A DNA stretch of 64,000 nucleotides from Orobanche coerulescens (GCA_033398695.1 JAWKAU010000222.1:1-64000); one strand, 5' to 3'. Shown: positions 12,190 to 24,030, counted from the stretch's first letter. Numbers and translations: made by a program. The notes: generated by a model from the letters alone, not told the origin.

Positions 12190-13177
12190 ATGGATGCCGG
12201 AAGAGGTCGTGGTCGCGGCCGTGGTCGTGGACGCGCCGGGACGTGGGGCAGGTGGGGTGGCCACGTCACAATCTTCGGAGCCGGCGATCGGCACCGCCAT
12301 AGCCATGCTTCTTCTCGAGCGTGCCGATCTTGGTATCGCGGCCGTAATGCAAGAAATGGTAAACCAGATGGCGGCTATAGCTCGTGGTCCGTAACCCCAA
12401 CCGTGCCCATGCTAATCGGGCGAGCGGATCGCCGCCAGGATGTCATCAAGATGCATCCTCCCGGCAGGAGCTTCACCCGATCGGCCGGGAAGGGTGGATC
12501 AAGGAGATATCCAAAGTATTCACCGCTACCAATCGTTCCCGAGGACCGTAAAGTCCCTATTGCTCAATATTTTCTCACCGGGACGCTACGACCGGTGGGA
12601 GGCCGCTGGGCCCAAAGACCATGCCGTCTGGGCCGAGTTTCAAGAGTTGATGGAGACCGAATATTGTCCGTGGCCGGTCGATGTGCTCGAGTGCATGCTT
12701 TCTACGATGCTCAACCTCGGATATTCCCGTATCCCAAGCTATTGCTGATTTCAACAAAGAGTTGGGTTATGTGAAGACCCAAGTTGTCGCAGAGAGCGAC
12801 AAAATTTTCCATTTTTCCAGGAGGATGAAGCCGCCATTCGGGACTATATGTCCAGGCTCGTCTGTACTACCCTGAAGGATTATCGAGTCGAGCCCTTGCT
12901 TATGATATGTCGCTGACGGCGAGTGATTTGGCTCGTGAGAGCAAGAAGCGAAGTCGGTCGGAAACTTTTCTGGTCCCAAGAGTGGAGGCCGGCAGAAATC
13001 TCGAGCTGCGAATATTTCTACGGCGGTTCGGCTCGCTTTCTGGGAGCTGGGTGCCGCGAACCCCGCTCGTGAGCTTACATGCTTTAATCGCGTCTTTCGG
13101 GTCATAAGAATCGGACTGCCTCGTCCGCCTTTAACTTGTCATACTTGTGGTCGGTCGGGCCACAAGGCTTCTTTGTG
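12190..13177 (+). pseudogene. gag: Tekay gag remnant (capsid/nucleocapsid)
   Basis: Gag would form the particle that packages element RNA. An RG-rich start (MDAGRGRGRGRGRGR) at 12190 is followed, in other frames, by a retrotransposon-gag-like core: residues VPIAQYFLTG near 12555, then GPKDHAVWAEFQELME near 12608 in another frame. A zinc knuckle lies at 13137-13177: CHTCGRSGHKAS follows the CX2CX4HX4C pattern, but a one-base shift puts a stop at the last cysteine. At least four frame changes are needed to follow the homology, so it is broken as written. Some shifts may be assembly errors. Confidence 0.8.
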
Positions 13178-13379
13178 ATCGGCATAGCCTTCGCGGTGCC
13201 GTTCTTCTCACCCAAAGACCTATGGAGCCGAGTGTGAACCGTGGCTCATTTGCTCGCCGCTCCACCGAGTGCCGGCCGAGGTAGGGGTCGGGTCAGCCCG
13301 CTAGGGGTGGAGCTTCCAAAGGTCGGCTCGCTCGGCCACGTATCTATGAGATGAGGAGAGCCGATGATCCAAAGAGCCA

Positions 13380-13500
13380 TCGTGGGCGATGTGCACCGTT
13401 CATATCCATTCTCATCCCGTCGGTGTGCTTTTGATTCGGTGCTACGCATTCATTCATTTCTCTATAGTGTGTACGCCGCTTGAGTCTCGACCGCTTGTCA
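13380..13500 (+). pseudogene. Tekay aspartic protease remnant
   Basis: The active-site signature of a retroviral-type aspartic protease is visible across two frames: VLFDS at 13424-13438, then GATHSF at 13439-13456 after a one-base gap. The protease would cut the Gag-Pol polyprotein. It lies between the zinc knuckle and RT, as in other gypsy elements. The rest of the domain (to about 13780) has several stops. Confidence 0.7.
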
Positions 13501-13799
13501 CCTTGTGAGCCTTTCATCGTTAAACTTCCTAGCGGTGATAGAATTGTCGGTGATCGAGAAGTCCGGACTGCGTGATTATTTGTGAGAGGGCTTGGCTCTC
13601 TAATCTTATTGTTGTGGGTATCGAGGGCGAGGATTTAATTCTGGAATGATTGGCTCGAGCGGCATGGTGCAATCATGAACTACCGCACGAGGATCATTAC
13701 CATGTTAGCCGAGGACGGCATCGAACACTCTTTCGCGGGGCGAAAGAGAAACCAAGTTTGTTATTAACGCCTTGAAGGCGGTGAAACTCTGCGAAAAGG

Positions 13800-14648
13800 A
13801 TGTACTGTTATTGGTGCTACGCCTTGAAGGCGGAGAATGGAGGAGTCGAGTTTTCATCGATTCCGGTCGTTACTGAGTTCCACGATGAATTTCATGACGA
13901 TTTGCCTGGATTGACGCCGGATCTTGAGGTTGAGTTTACTATAGAGTTAGAGCAGGTCGCGGCTCCGATTTCGAAGGCGCCGTATCGCATGGCACCTTCA
14001 GAGATGGCCGAGTTGAAGAAACAGTTGAGTGAACTTCTTGAGTCGGGGTATGTTCGACCGAGCGCCTCGCCTTGGGGCGCACCGGTCTTGTTTGTGCGTA
14101 AGAAGGATGGTTCACTACGTTTGTGTATCGACTATCGTGAACTGAACAAGGTGACCATCAAGAACAAGTATCCTTTGCCGAGAATTGACGACTTGTTCGA
14201 CCAGTTGCAGGGAGCTGCGGTATTCTCGAAGATTGATTTAAAATCAGGGTACTATCAGCTCCGAGTGAGAGAGTCCGACGTGCCGAAAACGGCTTTTCGG
14301 ACGAGATACGGACATTATGAGTTTGTAGTTATGCCTTTCGGGTTAACTAACGCGCCGGCGGTGTTCATGCAGTTGATGAACAAAGTCTTTATCGAGTATT
14401 TGGATAAGTGTGTCGTCGTCTTCATTGACGATATTCTTATTTATTCGAGGAACGAGGAAGAGCATGCCCATCATTTGCGGATAGTGTTAGACATTTTGAG
14501 GGCCGAGCAACTCTATGCGAAGTTCTCGAAATGTGAGTTCTGGCTGAAGGAAGTGATGTTTTTGGGTCACGTGATTTCAGAAGAGGGGGTTCGTGTAGAT
14601 CCGCGTAAAATTGAGGCAGTGTTGGATTGGGCATCGCCACAAATGTGA
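13800..14648 (+). CDS. pol: Tekay reverse transcriptase (open segment)
   Basis: Reverse transcriptase copies element RNA to DNA in the cytoplasmic particle. The open segment holds the whole RT palm and fingers: [13 protein letters not shown] near residue 26 (the pre-RT region), [56 protein letters not shown] (first catalytic Asp), [10 protein letters not shown], and FIDDILIYS at about residues 208-216 (the DD catalytic pair; 14421-14447), then [15 protein letters not shown]. The first ATG at 13800 is probably not a true start, since RT is translated within a polyprotein; homology begins near 13850. The frame is lost at 14648 in the segment leading to RNase H. Confidence 0.93.
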   Translation: MYCYWCYALKAENGGVEFSSIPVVTEFHDEFHDDLPGLTPDLEVEFTIELEQVAAPISKAPYRMAPSEMAELKKQLSELLESGYVRPSASPWGAPVLFVRKKDGSLRLCIDYRELNKVTIKNKYPLPRIDDLFDQLQGAAVFSKIDLKSGYYQLRVRESDVPKTAFRTRYGHYEFVVMPFGLTNAPAVFMQLMNKVFIEYLDKCVVVFIDDILIYSRNEEEHAHHLRIVLDILRAEQLYAKFSKCEFWLKEVMFLGHVISEEGVRVDPRKIEAVLDWASPQM

Positions 14649-15200
14649 AGGAGGTCCGTAGTTTCTTGGGTTTGGGCCGGCTACTACCGTAGGTTCGCCG
14701 AGGTTTCTCAAAACTAGCTCGACCACTTACACAGCTTGCTCCGTAAATCCGAGAAGTTCGTCTGGACCGATGAGAGGCGGCCGAGTTTTGAGGAGCTGAA
14801 GAAGCGTTGACTTCAGCCCGGTTTTGCATTGCCATGTGGCAACGAGGGTTTCGCCGCTTTTAGCGATGCTTCGGTCGTGGTCTTGGGTGCGTATTGATGC
14901 AAAGACGGCAAGACCATTGCCTATGCGTCGAGACAGCTTGAGGCCGTATGAGCTTAACTACCCTACTCACGATTTGGAGTTAGCGGCGGTGGTCTTTGCA
15001 CTCAAGATTTGGCGTCACTACCTTTTCGGCTCGCATGTCGATTTTTACCGATCATAAAGTCTCAAGTACATATTTACTCAGCGAGAGTTGAATATGAGAC
15101 AGAGGAGGTGGTTAGAGTTGATTAAGGATTATGACCTCGAAATCCTTTATCATCCGGGTAAGGCAAATGTCGTGGCCGACGCCTTGAGTCGGAAGCCGAT
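14649..15200 (+). pseudogene. pol: Tekay RT connection and RNase H remnant
   Basis: After the shift at about 14648 the homology continues in changing frames: the GYYRRF-type segment near 14680, KFVWTDE near 14755, then an RNase H tail with [34 protein letters not shown] (14950-15045) and [29 protein letters not shown] (15110-15198). RNase H removes template RNA during cDNA synthesis. At least three frame changes are present, so it is broken as written. Confidence 0.8.
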
Positions 15201-16055
15201 TGCGTTGCGAACGCTTGAGGTCCTTACGCCTCAGTCTGAGCTTCGGCGGGCCTTGATCGGGTTAGATGTTGAGGTTTTGCCGCTCGATCTGGCTGGGCAA
15301 CTTTGTGCCTTAGAAATTTCGCTGCCTTTGATCGATGAAATTAAATCAAGCAATTAGAGGATCCGATGATTACTCAAATCCGAGAGAACGTTCTTAAAGG
15401 AAAGTCTCCCGGGTTTGTGATTCACGAGGATGGCGTTTTGAGATTCCAGTCGGCTTTGTGTGCCGAACGACTCGAGTTGAGGCAGAGTATTTTACGGAGG
15501 CCCATGCTACACCTTATTCCGTTCATCCTGGTACGAGTAAGATGTATAAGGACACGAGGAGGAACTTACGTGGAATGATATGAAGGAGGAAGTCGCACGG
15601 TTGTGGCGAGATGTTTGACTTGCCACAGGTCAAAATCGAGCATCGACCGGTCGGGTTATTGCGTCACTTCGCTCCGAATGGAAATGGGAAGATATATCGA
15701 TGGATTTCGTTACGAGTTTGCCGAGATCGAGGTCGGGCATGAATATGGTATGGGTGATTGTTGATCGCGACCAAGTCGGCACATTTTCTCGGGCATCAAG
15801 GACACTTGGGGCCGGAGAAGTTAGCTCGTGTGTTTATTGCGCAGATCGTGAGACTTCACGGTACTCAAGTCTATTGTTTCGGATCGTGACGGCCGCTTTA
15901 TATCGCACTTCCGCAAAGTGCATAACGCGTTAGGTACACCGATGCGTTTGAGTACCTCTTATCATCCCCAAATGATGGGCGGAACGCACTATCCAGACAT
16001 TCGAGGACATGTTGCGTGCTTGTGCCCTCGATTGGAGTAGTGATCGGAGGAGCAT
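15201..16055 (+). pseudogene. pol: Tekay integrase zinc domain and catalytic core remnant
   Basis: An integrase HHCC-type zinc finger is recognisable around 15500-15640, with paired His in the PMLHLIPFIL segment frame-shifted from HPGTSKMYKDT, and later CLTC. The core starts with EWKWEDISMDF near 15678-15710; the Asp of SMDF is the first catalytic acidic residue. VWVIVDR follows near 15750, and later core parts (GTPMRLSTSYHPQ, 15940-15970) are in another frame. Integrase inserts the cDNA into chromosomes. Several frameshifts interrupt it. Confidence 0.78.
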
Positions 16056-16730
16056 TTGCCATTGATCGAATTCACGTACAACAATAGTTGGCACGCGTCG
16101 ATTCGGATGGCACCGTATGAGGCACTTTATGGGCGACGATGTCGATCGCCGATTTGTTGGAATGAGGCGTCCGATTTAGTCGGGACCGAGCCGGATGTCG
16201 TTTTAGAGACGAGGCGGAAGATAGAGTTAATTCGAGAACGGATGTTGACTGCCCAGAGTCGGCAGAAGTCATATGCCGACGTCCGTCGTCGACCTTTGGA
16301 ATTCGAGGTGGGAGACCACGTTTTGCTAAAGGTGTCGCCGACGAAGGGAGTTTTTCGTTTTGGGAAGAAAGGAAAGCTGAGCCCGAGATTTATTGGACCC
16401 TTTGAGATTCTCGAGCGAGTCGGTGAATTAGCGTACCGTTTGGCGTTACCTCCAGCCTTGAGTCATGTTCATAGCATTTTTCATGTTTCCCAGTTGAGGA
16501 AATATGTTCCGGATCCTAGTCACGTCATCGATTATGGCGAGGTTGATATTGCCGAAGATATTACTTTTGAGGAGCGTCCTTTGAAGATTTTGGAGCATCG
16601 TGAGAAACGACTGAGGCATAAGACCATCCCTTTGGTCAAAGTTCAGTGGTCGAGACACGGTGTCGAGGAGGCAACTTGGGAAACCGAGGATAGCATGCGT
16701 GCTAGGTACCCGGAGTTGTTTGTTTCTTAA
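16056..16730 (+). CDS. pol: Tekay integrase C-terminus plus chromodomain
   Basis: An open 224-residue segment ending in TAA at 16728. It begins with the end of the integrase core (IEFTYNNSWHASIRMAPYEALYGRRCR) and runs through the GPY/F-like module (SPRFIGPFEILERVGELAYRLALPP, about residues 108-133) and HSIFHVSQLRKYVPDP. It ends in a chromodomain at about residues 173-224 (ERPLKILEHREKR, IPLVKVQWSRHGVEEATWE, RARYPELF). Chromodomains of chromoviruses bind modified histones and bias integration to heterochromatin, which fits the nested setting here. The first ATG is internal to the polyprotein, not a natural start. Confidence 0.93.
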   Translation: MPLIEFTYNNSWHASIRMAPYEALYGRRCRSPICWNEASDLVGTEPDVVLETRRKIELIRERMLTAQSRQKSYADVRRRPLEFEVGDHVLLKVSPTKGVFRFGKKGKLSPRFIGPFEILERVGELAYRLALPPALSHVHSIFHVSQLRKYVPDPSHVIDYGEVDIAEDITFEERPLKILEHREKRLRHKTIPLVKVQWSRHGVEEATWETEDSMRARYPELFVS

Positions 16731-16765
16731 GTTTCGGGACGAAACTTATTTTTAGAGGGGTAGAA
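16729..16765 (+). other. Tekay pre-PPT stem-loop and polypurine tract
   Basis: AAGTTTCGGGACGAAACTT (16729-16747) is a perfect 8-bp-arm inverted repeat with a 3-nt loop, overlapping the pol stop codon. TTTTTAGAGGGGTAGAA then leads directly to the 3' LTR at 16766. The tract is the expected plus-strand primer. Confidence 0.88.
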
Positions 16766-18725
16766 TGTAATATCCGGTATTTTTTCTTTCCCTTGTATTT
16801 CACTTTTGGTATATTTCTCGGTCATAGTGACCCTCATGTATCTTTCAGTATGTCCTTCCTGTCAATTGTTGAATTGTATTCTCGTTATTGTTCGTTGTTT
16901 CAATTTTCCTCACATGAGTTCGACTTTGTTAGATCACCATTAATTTTTGGTGACTCCAAAAATTATAAATCTTTGCAATATTATAGAACATCGAGTTAGC
17001 TTTCCAATGGTTCAAACGGTGAGTCAATCGGAGTCCGGACGAGAGAGTTATGGTCGTTTCAGTTTTTGGCCGAGCACTTCCAGGAGCCTTTCGGCCGATA
17101 GGGGGGGCCGATAGACTCTACTGCCGGCATTCTGTATGGGTATCGGTTGGGCCTATCGGCCGATAGGCTGGCCGATATGTAAATTTCTTCACCTTCGAAC
17201 TTCCAGTAGCCTTTCGGCCGATAAGGGGGGTCGATAGACCCTACTGCCGGCATTCCGTATGGCTATCGGTTGGGCCTATCGGCCGATGGGCCGGCCGATA
17301 GGTTCTGCTGCGTTACCCTATAAATGTGTTGTTCTGAGCGAACAGCTCATTTTTCCTTCCCCATTTTACACGGCGTCGAGAGAGAGATATAGAGGGAGAG
17401 AGAGTTCTTCATCCGGGGGTCGATTTTCATCATTTCTTTTCGGTTGTGAGGCTCGGATAATCAATCTAACGCGTGTTCTACGGATCGTAATACTCGAATC
17501 ACTCAAGGTAATATCTCTTGAAACCCTACCTTTTTGGATAATTGGGGATTTTGGGGTTTTGTTCGATTCTTTCCGTTTCGTTGATGGATTCTTGATGAAT
17601 ATGATTATTCTCGTTGGTATTCTTAGTTTCCCTACGGATTCATGGTATATTTCGTGATTTTTACGGAATCGAGAGGGTTCGGTTGTGGTCCGCCCTCGTT
17701 GTTGTTTGTATACGAATATACATGAATCGTAGGCGGGTTTCCGGGACTATTCCATTTCCATAATCGTTTAGTAGTGGTTGTGATTGTGCTATTCAAATCG
17801 TTAGGTTCATTTCCGCCGGTCCCTTGCGGTCGTGTTCAACTCTTCCGTTCCGTTCGTGTTATCATCTATTTAATCGAGGCAAGTATTCTTGGAAACCTTT
17901 ATGCTTAACGTGAAATAGTAATGTTTATTGTGTGTGATTGCTCACCTCGGGAGGGTCCGACGGGATCACGGAGGGAATCCAATGGTATAGCCCTGGGTTC
18001 ACGAGTTTGTTTCGCTAGCCAGCTCGGGAGGGTCCTTAGGGATCACGGAGCGGGATCAATGGTATAGCCCTGTTCCCAAGGCGATGCGTGTGCGTGGTTT
18101 GTTTTATAATATGGCCAGCTCGGGAGGGTCCTTAGGGATCACGGAGCGGGATCAATGGTATAGCCCTGTTCCCACGGCAAATTGTTTGACTGTTTATTTT
18201 CCGGAAAGGACATGTCTAGTTTTGGTTTTAGAAAATGATATTGACGCATGTACTATGAAATGTGTAAGCGATTGGTTTGCCTTGATTACTTGTACTAGCG
18301 TAATTGCTAACCCCTCTGGGGACCCGTTTTGGGGAAATTCGTTTTATGAATTTCAGGTCAGGTTCATCGGGACGAGCGGGCGCTGGACCAGTACACGGAT
18401 GATGGCCATGCGTGATGATTGTGCATAAGAGAAGTCTTAATGTCTTTTTGTCTTTTCATCTTTTATGGCTTTCGAACTAATAGCTGTACTCGAGTACTTA
18501 AGAGTTCTTGTTCGTCCAGATTGTATTGTTGTGGTTATGTTGTGTTGGATGATGATGTTATATTGACCGGTTGAACCGGGTGGATTTTTCTGTTTTGCGT
18601 CTTTGTGACGTGGTGTTATTTTATCGTTTCTGTGAGTCGTTGTGTATGATGCTGTTCAGCCTGGTGGGTCCCATATAGGGATTCACGGCGCTGTAATATA
18701 CCTCGGATATCCTGGGGGTGTTACA
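16766..18725 (+). repeat. Tekay 3' LTR
   Basis: A 1,960-bp LTR ending CCTGGGGGTGTTACA at 18725. It is very similar to the 5' LTR through U3 and most of the leader. Where they differ, this copy usually keeps a CTG or CAG that is altered in the 5' copy, for example around 18316, 18352, 18592 and 18652. The similarity indicates a recent insertion. Confidence 0.93.
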
Positions 18726-18746
18726 CAATCACTGCTACACGATCAT

Positions 18747-19311
18747 TGTTCGTACACATCATGTACCGAAATCCGGAGGCCTCAACGGACCCTACCCGGC
18801 CACACACACTGTTCGTACACATCATGTACCGAACTCCGGAGGCCTCAACGGACCCTACCCGGCCACACACACTGTTCGTACACATCATGTACCGAACTCC
18901 GGAGGCCTCAACGGACCCTACCCGGCCACACACACTGTTCGTACACATCATGTACCGAACTCCGGAGGCCTCAACGGACCCTACCCGGCCACACACACTG
19001 TTCGTACACATCATGTACCGAACTCCGGAGGCCTCAACGGACCCTACCCGGCCACACACACTGTTCGTACACATCATGTACCGAACTCCGGAGGCCTCAA
19101 CGGACCCTACCCGGCCACAACATCGTTCGTACACATCATGTACCGAACTCCAGAGGCCTCGTCGGACCCTACCTGGATCACACACCTTGTCCGTACACGT
19201 CATGTACCGGACTCCAGAGGCCTCGTCAGACCCTACCTGGATCACACACTTCGTACACATCATGTACCGAACTCCAGAGGCCTCGTCAGACCCTACCTGG
19301 AACACACACAC
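18747..19311 (-). repeat. 63-bp minisatellite, nine units (LTR2)
   Basis: Nine units begin at about 18749, 18812, 18875, 18938, 19001, 19064, 19126, 19189 and 19251. The last three are diverged in the same way as in LTR1. The first unit is full length here, whereas LTR1 has a 46-bp first unit, a small difference between sister LTRs. All long ORFs over this block come from the period being 21 codons. Confidence 0.95.
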
Positions 19312-20244
19312 ATCGACACGACACAATTCATAATCATTAAATGTCAAGCCATTCCACATTACACCGAAATGTACAATCAAGTATGTAAACCATAACAACA
19401 CAAACATCATGATCATCACAACGACTCTTAACCAACATAACACACATTCGGTACACAATACATTGAACAAACACGTGTACAACCATCTCATATGTACATC
19501 GCAATCCTGCACAAATGGCACAACGCCTAACACGTATACCAATATATCACTATTATCACGAAGCCTTCAAATTTCGGAAAACACAACCAACTCAAACGGA
19601 ACATATTTACGGAGGCAAGCAAAATCGTCATACATATCATACGTAATTACTATTCACAAGATACAAGTCGTATAATAAGATACTTGCCTTAATAACCGCT
19701 ACCAAACGCTCCGAAGAACACGGTTCGACCGGGAAGCTCGGCCCCGAAGAAGACAACGAACGGAAGGGTTACGACTCGAGTTCTTCACAAGAATTCGACC
19801 CTAAAAACATATAATCAATAAATCATCGATCATACGAGGAAGAATAATCGTAGAACGCCCGAAAACCCCTCTATGACATTTTATCGGACACCTTCAAGGC
19901 GTCGGTCAAGAACTCGACCAAAATAACGAATCGATACGATCCGACCATGGGTTAACAAGGGAAATGATACAATACATCCTAATAATCATCAATCCATCAC
20001 AATCTTAAGTTAAATCGGATTAAACGGGCGAAATCGAACAAAATACCCAAAATCCCCAAAATTAGATTTCTAGAAAATCTGACCTGATTCGCTCGATCAA
20101 GGGATGTTATAGGATGGATTATTGATGATATGAACTCCAAAACTTCATGGATTTGTTGACAAACAACATCTCTCCAGGATAGGAGCAACTCACCATGGGG
20201 AGAAGTGGAAGAAGGAGAAAATGGTGAGAAAACGTCTGCTTGGG

Positions 20245-20391
20245 CCTTAAATAGCCGCACGGTGTGCCGCGGCCCAGCCGGGAGTGTGCTGCGGCATGGG
20301 GCCAAAAATGGCTCCCGGTGGTCGGCGGTGTGCCGCTGGCTCGGCGCAGCCGCGGCACCTGACAGCCGGGTTTGGCCGAAAAATGCCACAG
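20245..20391 (-). promoter_or_regulatory. LARD-B LTR2 TATA box and proximal palindrome module
   Basis: The minus-strand CTATTTAAGG (20254-20245) is preceded upstream by GTGCCGCGG-type repeats (about 20264, 20285, 20329 and 20350). The module is interrupted at 20391 by LARD-C and resumes at 25432-25570 with two more GTGCCGCGGCCC units and the CCGGCCGTGACTCGG block. The insertion has separated most of the module from its TATA. Confidence 0.6.
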
Positions 20392-21782
20392 TGTCACGGG
20401 GTGCGGCTCACTGAGGTTCAGGCCGTCGAATTCGTGCAGCGGATCACGAATCACCCGTGCGCCTAGGAGACTTCCGAGTCTCCGTCCGGCTATCATCTAC
20501 GAGATTTCATATAATACCAACATTAGAGATATCATGCACTGGTCCATTGTGCTATGCGTAAAACGCTAGGCACCCGCCTGTCCTTTGCCTCCAACCAACT
20601 AAGGGCCGGTATCTCAAACCCTTGAAGCTTAACCCGCAATGGCACTCGGCACTAAGGGTCACTCGCATGCCCGAAGTGCAATTCCTCGTGCTCGACACTC
20701 ACTCGGGACTTCCTAGGTGCAGTACCTTGGCGCCCTTGAGAGTACCTCACTCGAGACGGACAACCTTTTAGATCTTGGCTTAGATTCATGCCATCAATAG
20801 ATATTCGCCCCTCACGATGTTTGGGACTACTTCGCATACCGACATATTACCTTCAATCCGCAATGTGGTGTTGTCTCGCAACCACATGTACAAGCCAACG
20901 ATCCCCCGCAGCATAGCCGGAACCGATAGCTAATGCTTACGAGTAAGCTCACGAGGCGTATGATTTAAATGCGTGCCTCGATTGCCCAATCGACATAGAG
21001 GAAGTGTATATGGCCGACGGCATCCCTCCGGTCACACTTTAGCCTCAATGCCAACCTTAAGCCCAACGCAGACCACTCAGGTCCTACGCCGCCCTAACGA
21101 TTTCCAACTCGCTCGGGAACTCCTCGCACACTTCGAATGCTTAGAGTTGGCTCCCTAGAGGCCCCCATACCTCCAGGAAGATTGCACGCTTGGTGCTCGA
21201 CAGCACGAGGAAGACTGGCCGCTTGCCCACCATTGCCCATCTAAGGACTGTCCCCCCTATAATAGGCTTAGACAAATATTCCCTTGTAATTGCACTAGAC
21301 ATTGAAAAGCCGAGGAACCACATCGGGTGTAACTCCCTCATATGAACTCCAAATCCTTATCCGCTTGAACCTTAGAGTAGCTTACAACATTATCTATAAG
21401 TCCTCAAAGTTTCAGCCCCATCGGATACTCGAGGAGTGAGGAATTGCCTCTGCAATATTCTGAAACTACGATAATGCCACTGCACTGTAGCATCTCGATC
21501 CTTCGCATCGTTCGCTACTCAAACGGAACCGTCTAGTTGTGAAACTTGGTGGAGACCTTCCCAACACTCCAAGGAACTCCCCATTACAAGCATTTCACGA
21601 AACTCATTTTCTAAAGCCCTCTGCTCAACGACTCAATGTCCGCTCGCACGGACACACTCCGACGCCGACCACCGCCGCACGCCCCAACCTTATTCGTGTC
21701 GCAGGGCAACTATCCAACATCATCCTTTGTAAGTCCGGGGCAATCCTGGGTACTCCGAATAATATGGAAAGCGCCTGTGACA
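20392..21782 (-). repeat. LARD-C 3' LTR
   Basis: A 1,391-bp copy from TGTCACGGGGTG to GCGCCTGTGACA on the plus strand. It matches 24031-25426 except for small differences, for example around 20901-20915 and 21640-21680, which again fall at CAG/CCG-type sites. No coding content is recognised. Confidence 0.9.
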
Positions 21783-24030
21783 TCCTCCCCTCTCGATCCG
21801 TTGACGTCCTCGTCAACGCATGCACACAACTCGCTCCATGTACATGCGCCGCCCATCTCATCATGAAAATACTTGGGCAACGAACCCGACACTCTACCTC
21901 CATCTCTCAACTCGTGTGCCTCTCAAAGACAACACTCTTAGTTCCATCAAGTGGCGCCGCTTGTAAAGTCCGAGGCCCAACTCGAAGAACGCCGCACGGC
22001 AACTCGATGATCGCAATTTCGCCGCCGCCGGCAACTCTTGCGCCTCGCGCATTCAAACTCATTGCTCGTAGGGATGCAATGCATGCGATCAATGCACTCT
22101 CCTCCTCTCGGATGTTGCCTCTCTCGGCGCACACCCACTCAAATCTTGGCAGAATCATTCTCTCCATGCCTCGATATAACCAAAACCAACCGGTGGTGTT
22201 AGATTGCCACTCTAGCTCAAATCAAGCTACTCCTCATTGTCAAGTCCGAGACTAGCGACAAGTTCTCCGAATTAAACCGGTCGATTTGCTCAACGTCCTG
22301 GAGTACATGATACTTATAAGAGTGCTCACTAACACCAAGAACCCATCCAAAGGAGCCTTGCGCTCCGCTCAAATACCACCGCGGCTGCCCTCTCAAAAAT
22401 CCTTACTAACCATACCCCATAATATGGATTCCGAATTCTATCAAGGACGAGCCAAACCCAATCTGAAACTCTGTAAGACAAGTGCCTTCTAGCACAAGTC
22501 GAAAGAGGCCTGCACGGCTGCTCACAGATCACTACTCTCTCGGCCCTCAATGCCCAATCGACATCAACCTTCACCCTACGCGCTTCCTGACGTTAGTACC
22601 TCGGTTGAACGGCATTCCCTCAGGCCACCGCACTTCTACGGCAAGGAGCTTGAAGGCTGTATGCGTGATCAACGCACCCTCCCCCGCTCGAAGGTGATGC
22701 CTAACTCTCGGCACACCGCGTCACCGGCCTTCAGCCAGGTGTGACGAAACTCGTAACCTGGCCATCTGGCCTTATTGCTCAACGCACGATTGTGTACTCC
22801 GTACGAGCACACCTCATCCAGCTTGCTCCCATCAGAAATTCTTCAACCAATAGGTCCCATTAATTGGCTTCCAAATTACTTCCAAGAACAGCCATCTCAA
22901 AATCGCTCGCATGTGTGTCCAGGATGGACACACCTCTTCAGTAACCAGGAAGCCCAATGCTTCGTATAACTCAGCCCCTTTCAGAAAATCCCTCAACCAC
23001 AGAGCCCATACTCTAGGCTTTGGAATCCCCTTAAGGAACATCATTCTCGAATCAGCCCATTCTGCTCGAGGGTCCGGCCCTCCCCACTCGTGTTGGAGAC
23101 TGCACTCCAAATCTCTTGTCCCTCATAGACTGCTGGGACATGCAACACCACACTTGGAGCATGCCCATTCTCATATCCGCCCGACTCGAACCAGAAGACC
23201 GAACACTCCACTCTTGCAACTCCCGTGGTGGCCGTGGTTACGATTGCACCTCATGTGCGAAAGCGCTTTGCGCATACCAATTCAAATCTCATGTAACCAA
23301 TGCACCTCAAGTCCGTGGCGCTCGTGCGCACTAAGATTAAGCCCAAGCTTTGCACTGAACGTCCGTGGCGGTTTCCCGACTGAAGTTCTCGCCCAAATAG
23401 GTCTCAAACCCAAATCACCTCTCAATCTGCGGCGCTACGCAAACATGGCCGCAACTTGGCAGACGTGGCTACCGCACACCACCCGGCTTACTGGCATGTC
23501 TCCTTCTAGGAGATCAAGATGTCTTATAAGCCCACAAAAATAGGCCAACATAAAGTTTCGATCGATTACACCAACACCGTTACTCACGCGTCCGTAATTT
23601 ACCGATGAGAATGTTCCCCTTACATTAACCAATCGCCAACCGTACTCGCAGAGAAAAATATAGTCATTAAACACGTCAGAACCGTTACTACCATTCGCCG
23701 AAATCACTAATGCCAACAACTCGCACCGAACAAAGCTTTCGAACATCACCGATGAAACCAAACAACCAGTGGTACTACCATTCGCCCAATTGCAAAGCCA
23801 ACTCGAGGTACTACCATTCGCTCAAGTCCCACTGCCAACTTAATTCTCAACTCTGCCACAATACGTAAGAACGCACTGCAAGCCCTTCGCTGAAATGCCA
23901 CTACAATGGCTAATCAAAAAAAAAAAAAAAATTTGGCACAATTTTGGTATCCGGTTCACATGGGGAAGCAAGATATTCAACAAAGCTCAACTGAAACCTG
24001 GATGCGACATTCCAAGGCTCCGATACCACC
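21783..24030 (-). mobile_element. LARD-C internal domain, unrecognised
   Basis: A 2,248-bp region between PPT and PBS. It contains a 210-residue plus-strand ORF (22911-23543) and shorter ORFs on both strands; none has a motif I can tie to gag, pol or a host gene. On the minus strand an A16 run (23916-23931 on plus) reads as T16 near the PBS end. Two similar blocks around CAAGTCCGTGGCGCTCGTGCGC and AACGTCCGTGGCGG (23309-23375) suggest internal duplication. It may be a pure RNA template. Confidence 0.6.
24012..24030 (-). other. LARD-C primer-binding site
   Basis: The minus strand reads GGTGGTATCGGAGCCTTGG immediately after the LTR end. TGGTATCGGAGCC is one base away from the common plant initiator-Met tRNA PBS. 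A short imperfect hairpin (CCTTGGA with TCCAGG) follows it. Confidence 0.8.

Larger units (their letters stand above)
10002..18725 (+). mobile_element. Ty3/gypsy chromovirus, Tekay type
   Basis: An 8,724-bp element flanked by the duplication CAATC (9997-10001 and 18726-18730) inside LARD-B LTR2. The order is 5' LTR, PBS, gag, protease, RT, RNase H, integrase, chromodomain, PPT, 3' LTR. The C-terminal chromodomain and domain order are those of plant chromoviruses, and the integrase tail is most like Tekay/Del. The frame is broken in gag, protease, RNase H and the integrase core, though RT and the integrase C-terminus remain open. Several breaks lie next to CTG/CCG-type sites, where the two LTRs also differ, so part of the damage may be sequencing error. 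It shares U3 palindromes, leader repeats and the pre-PPT stem-loop with LARD-A. Confidence 0.93.

Noticed and set aside
12440..12774. Separate small genes within the Tekay leader and gag region
   Set aside because: The overlapping ORFs are frame pieces of one gag remnant. The homology moves between frames at single-base shifts.
18747..19311. Regular repeats resembling a CRISPR array
   Set aside because: The whole 63-bp unit repeats with no unique spacers, there are no cas genes, and the context is a plant retrotransposon.
22911..23543. A 210-residue ORF as a possible host or accessory gene
   Set aside because: It lies inside the LARD-C internal domain on the strand opposite to element transcription, has no recognisable motif, and looks like chance openness in C-rich sequence.
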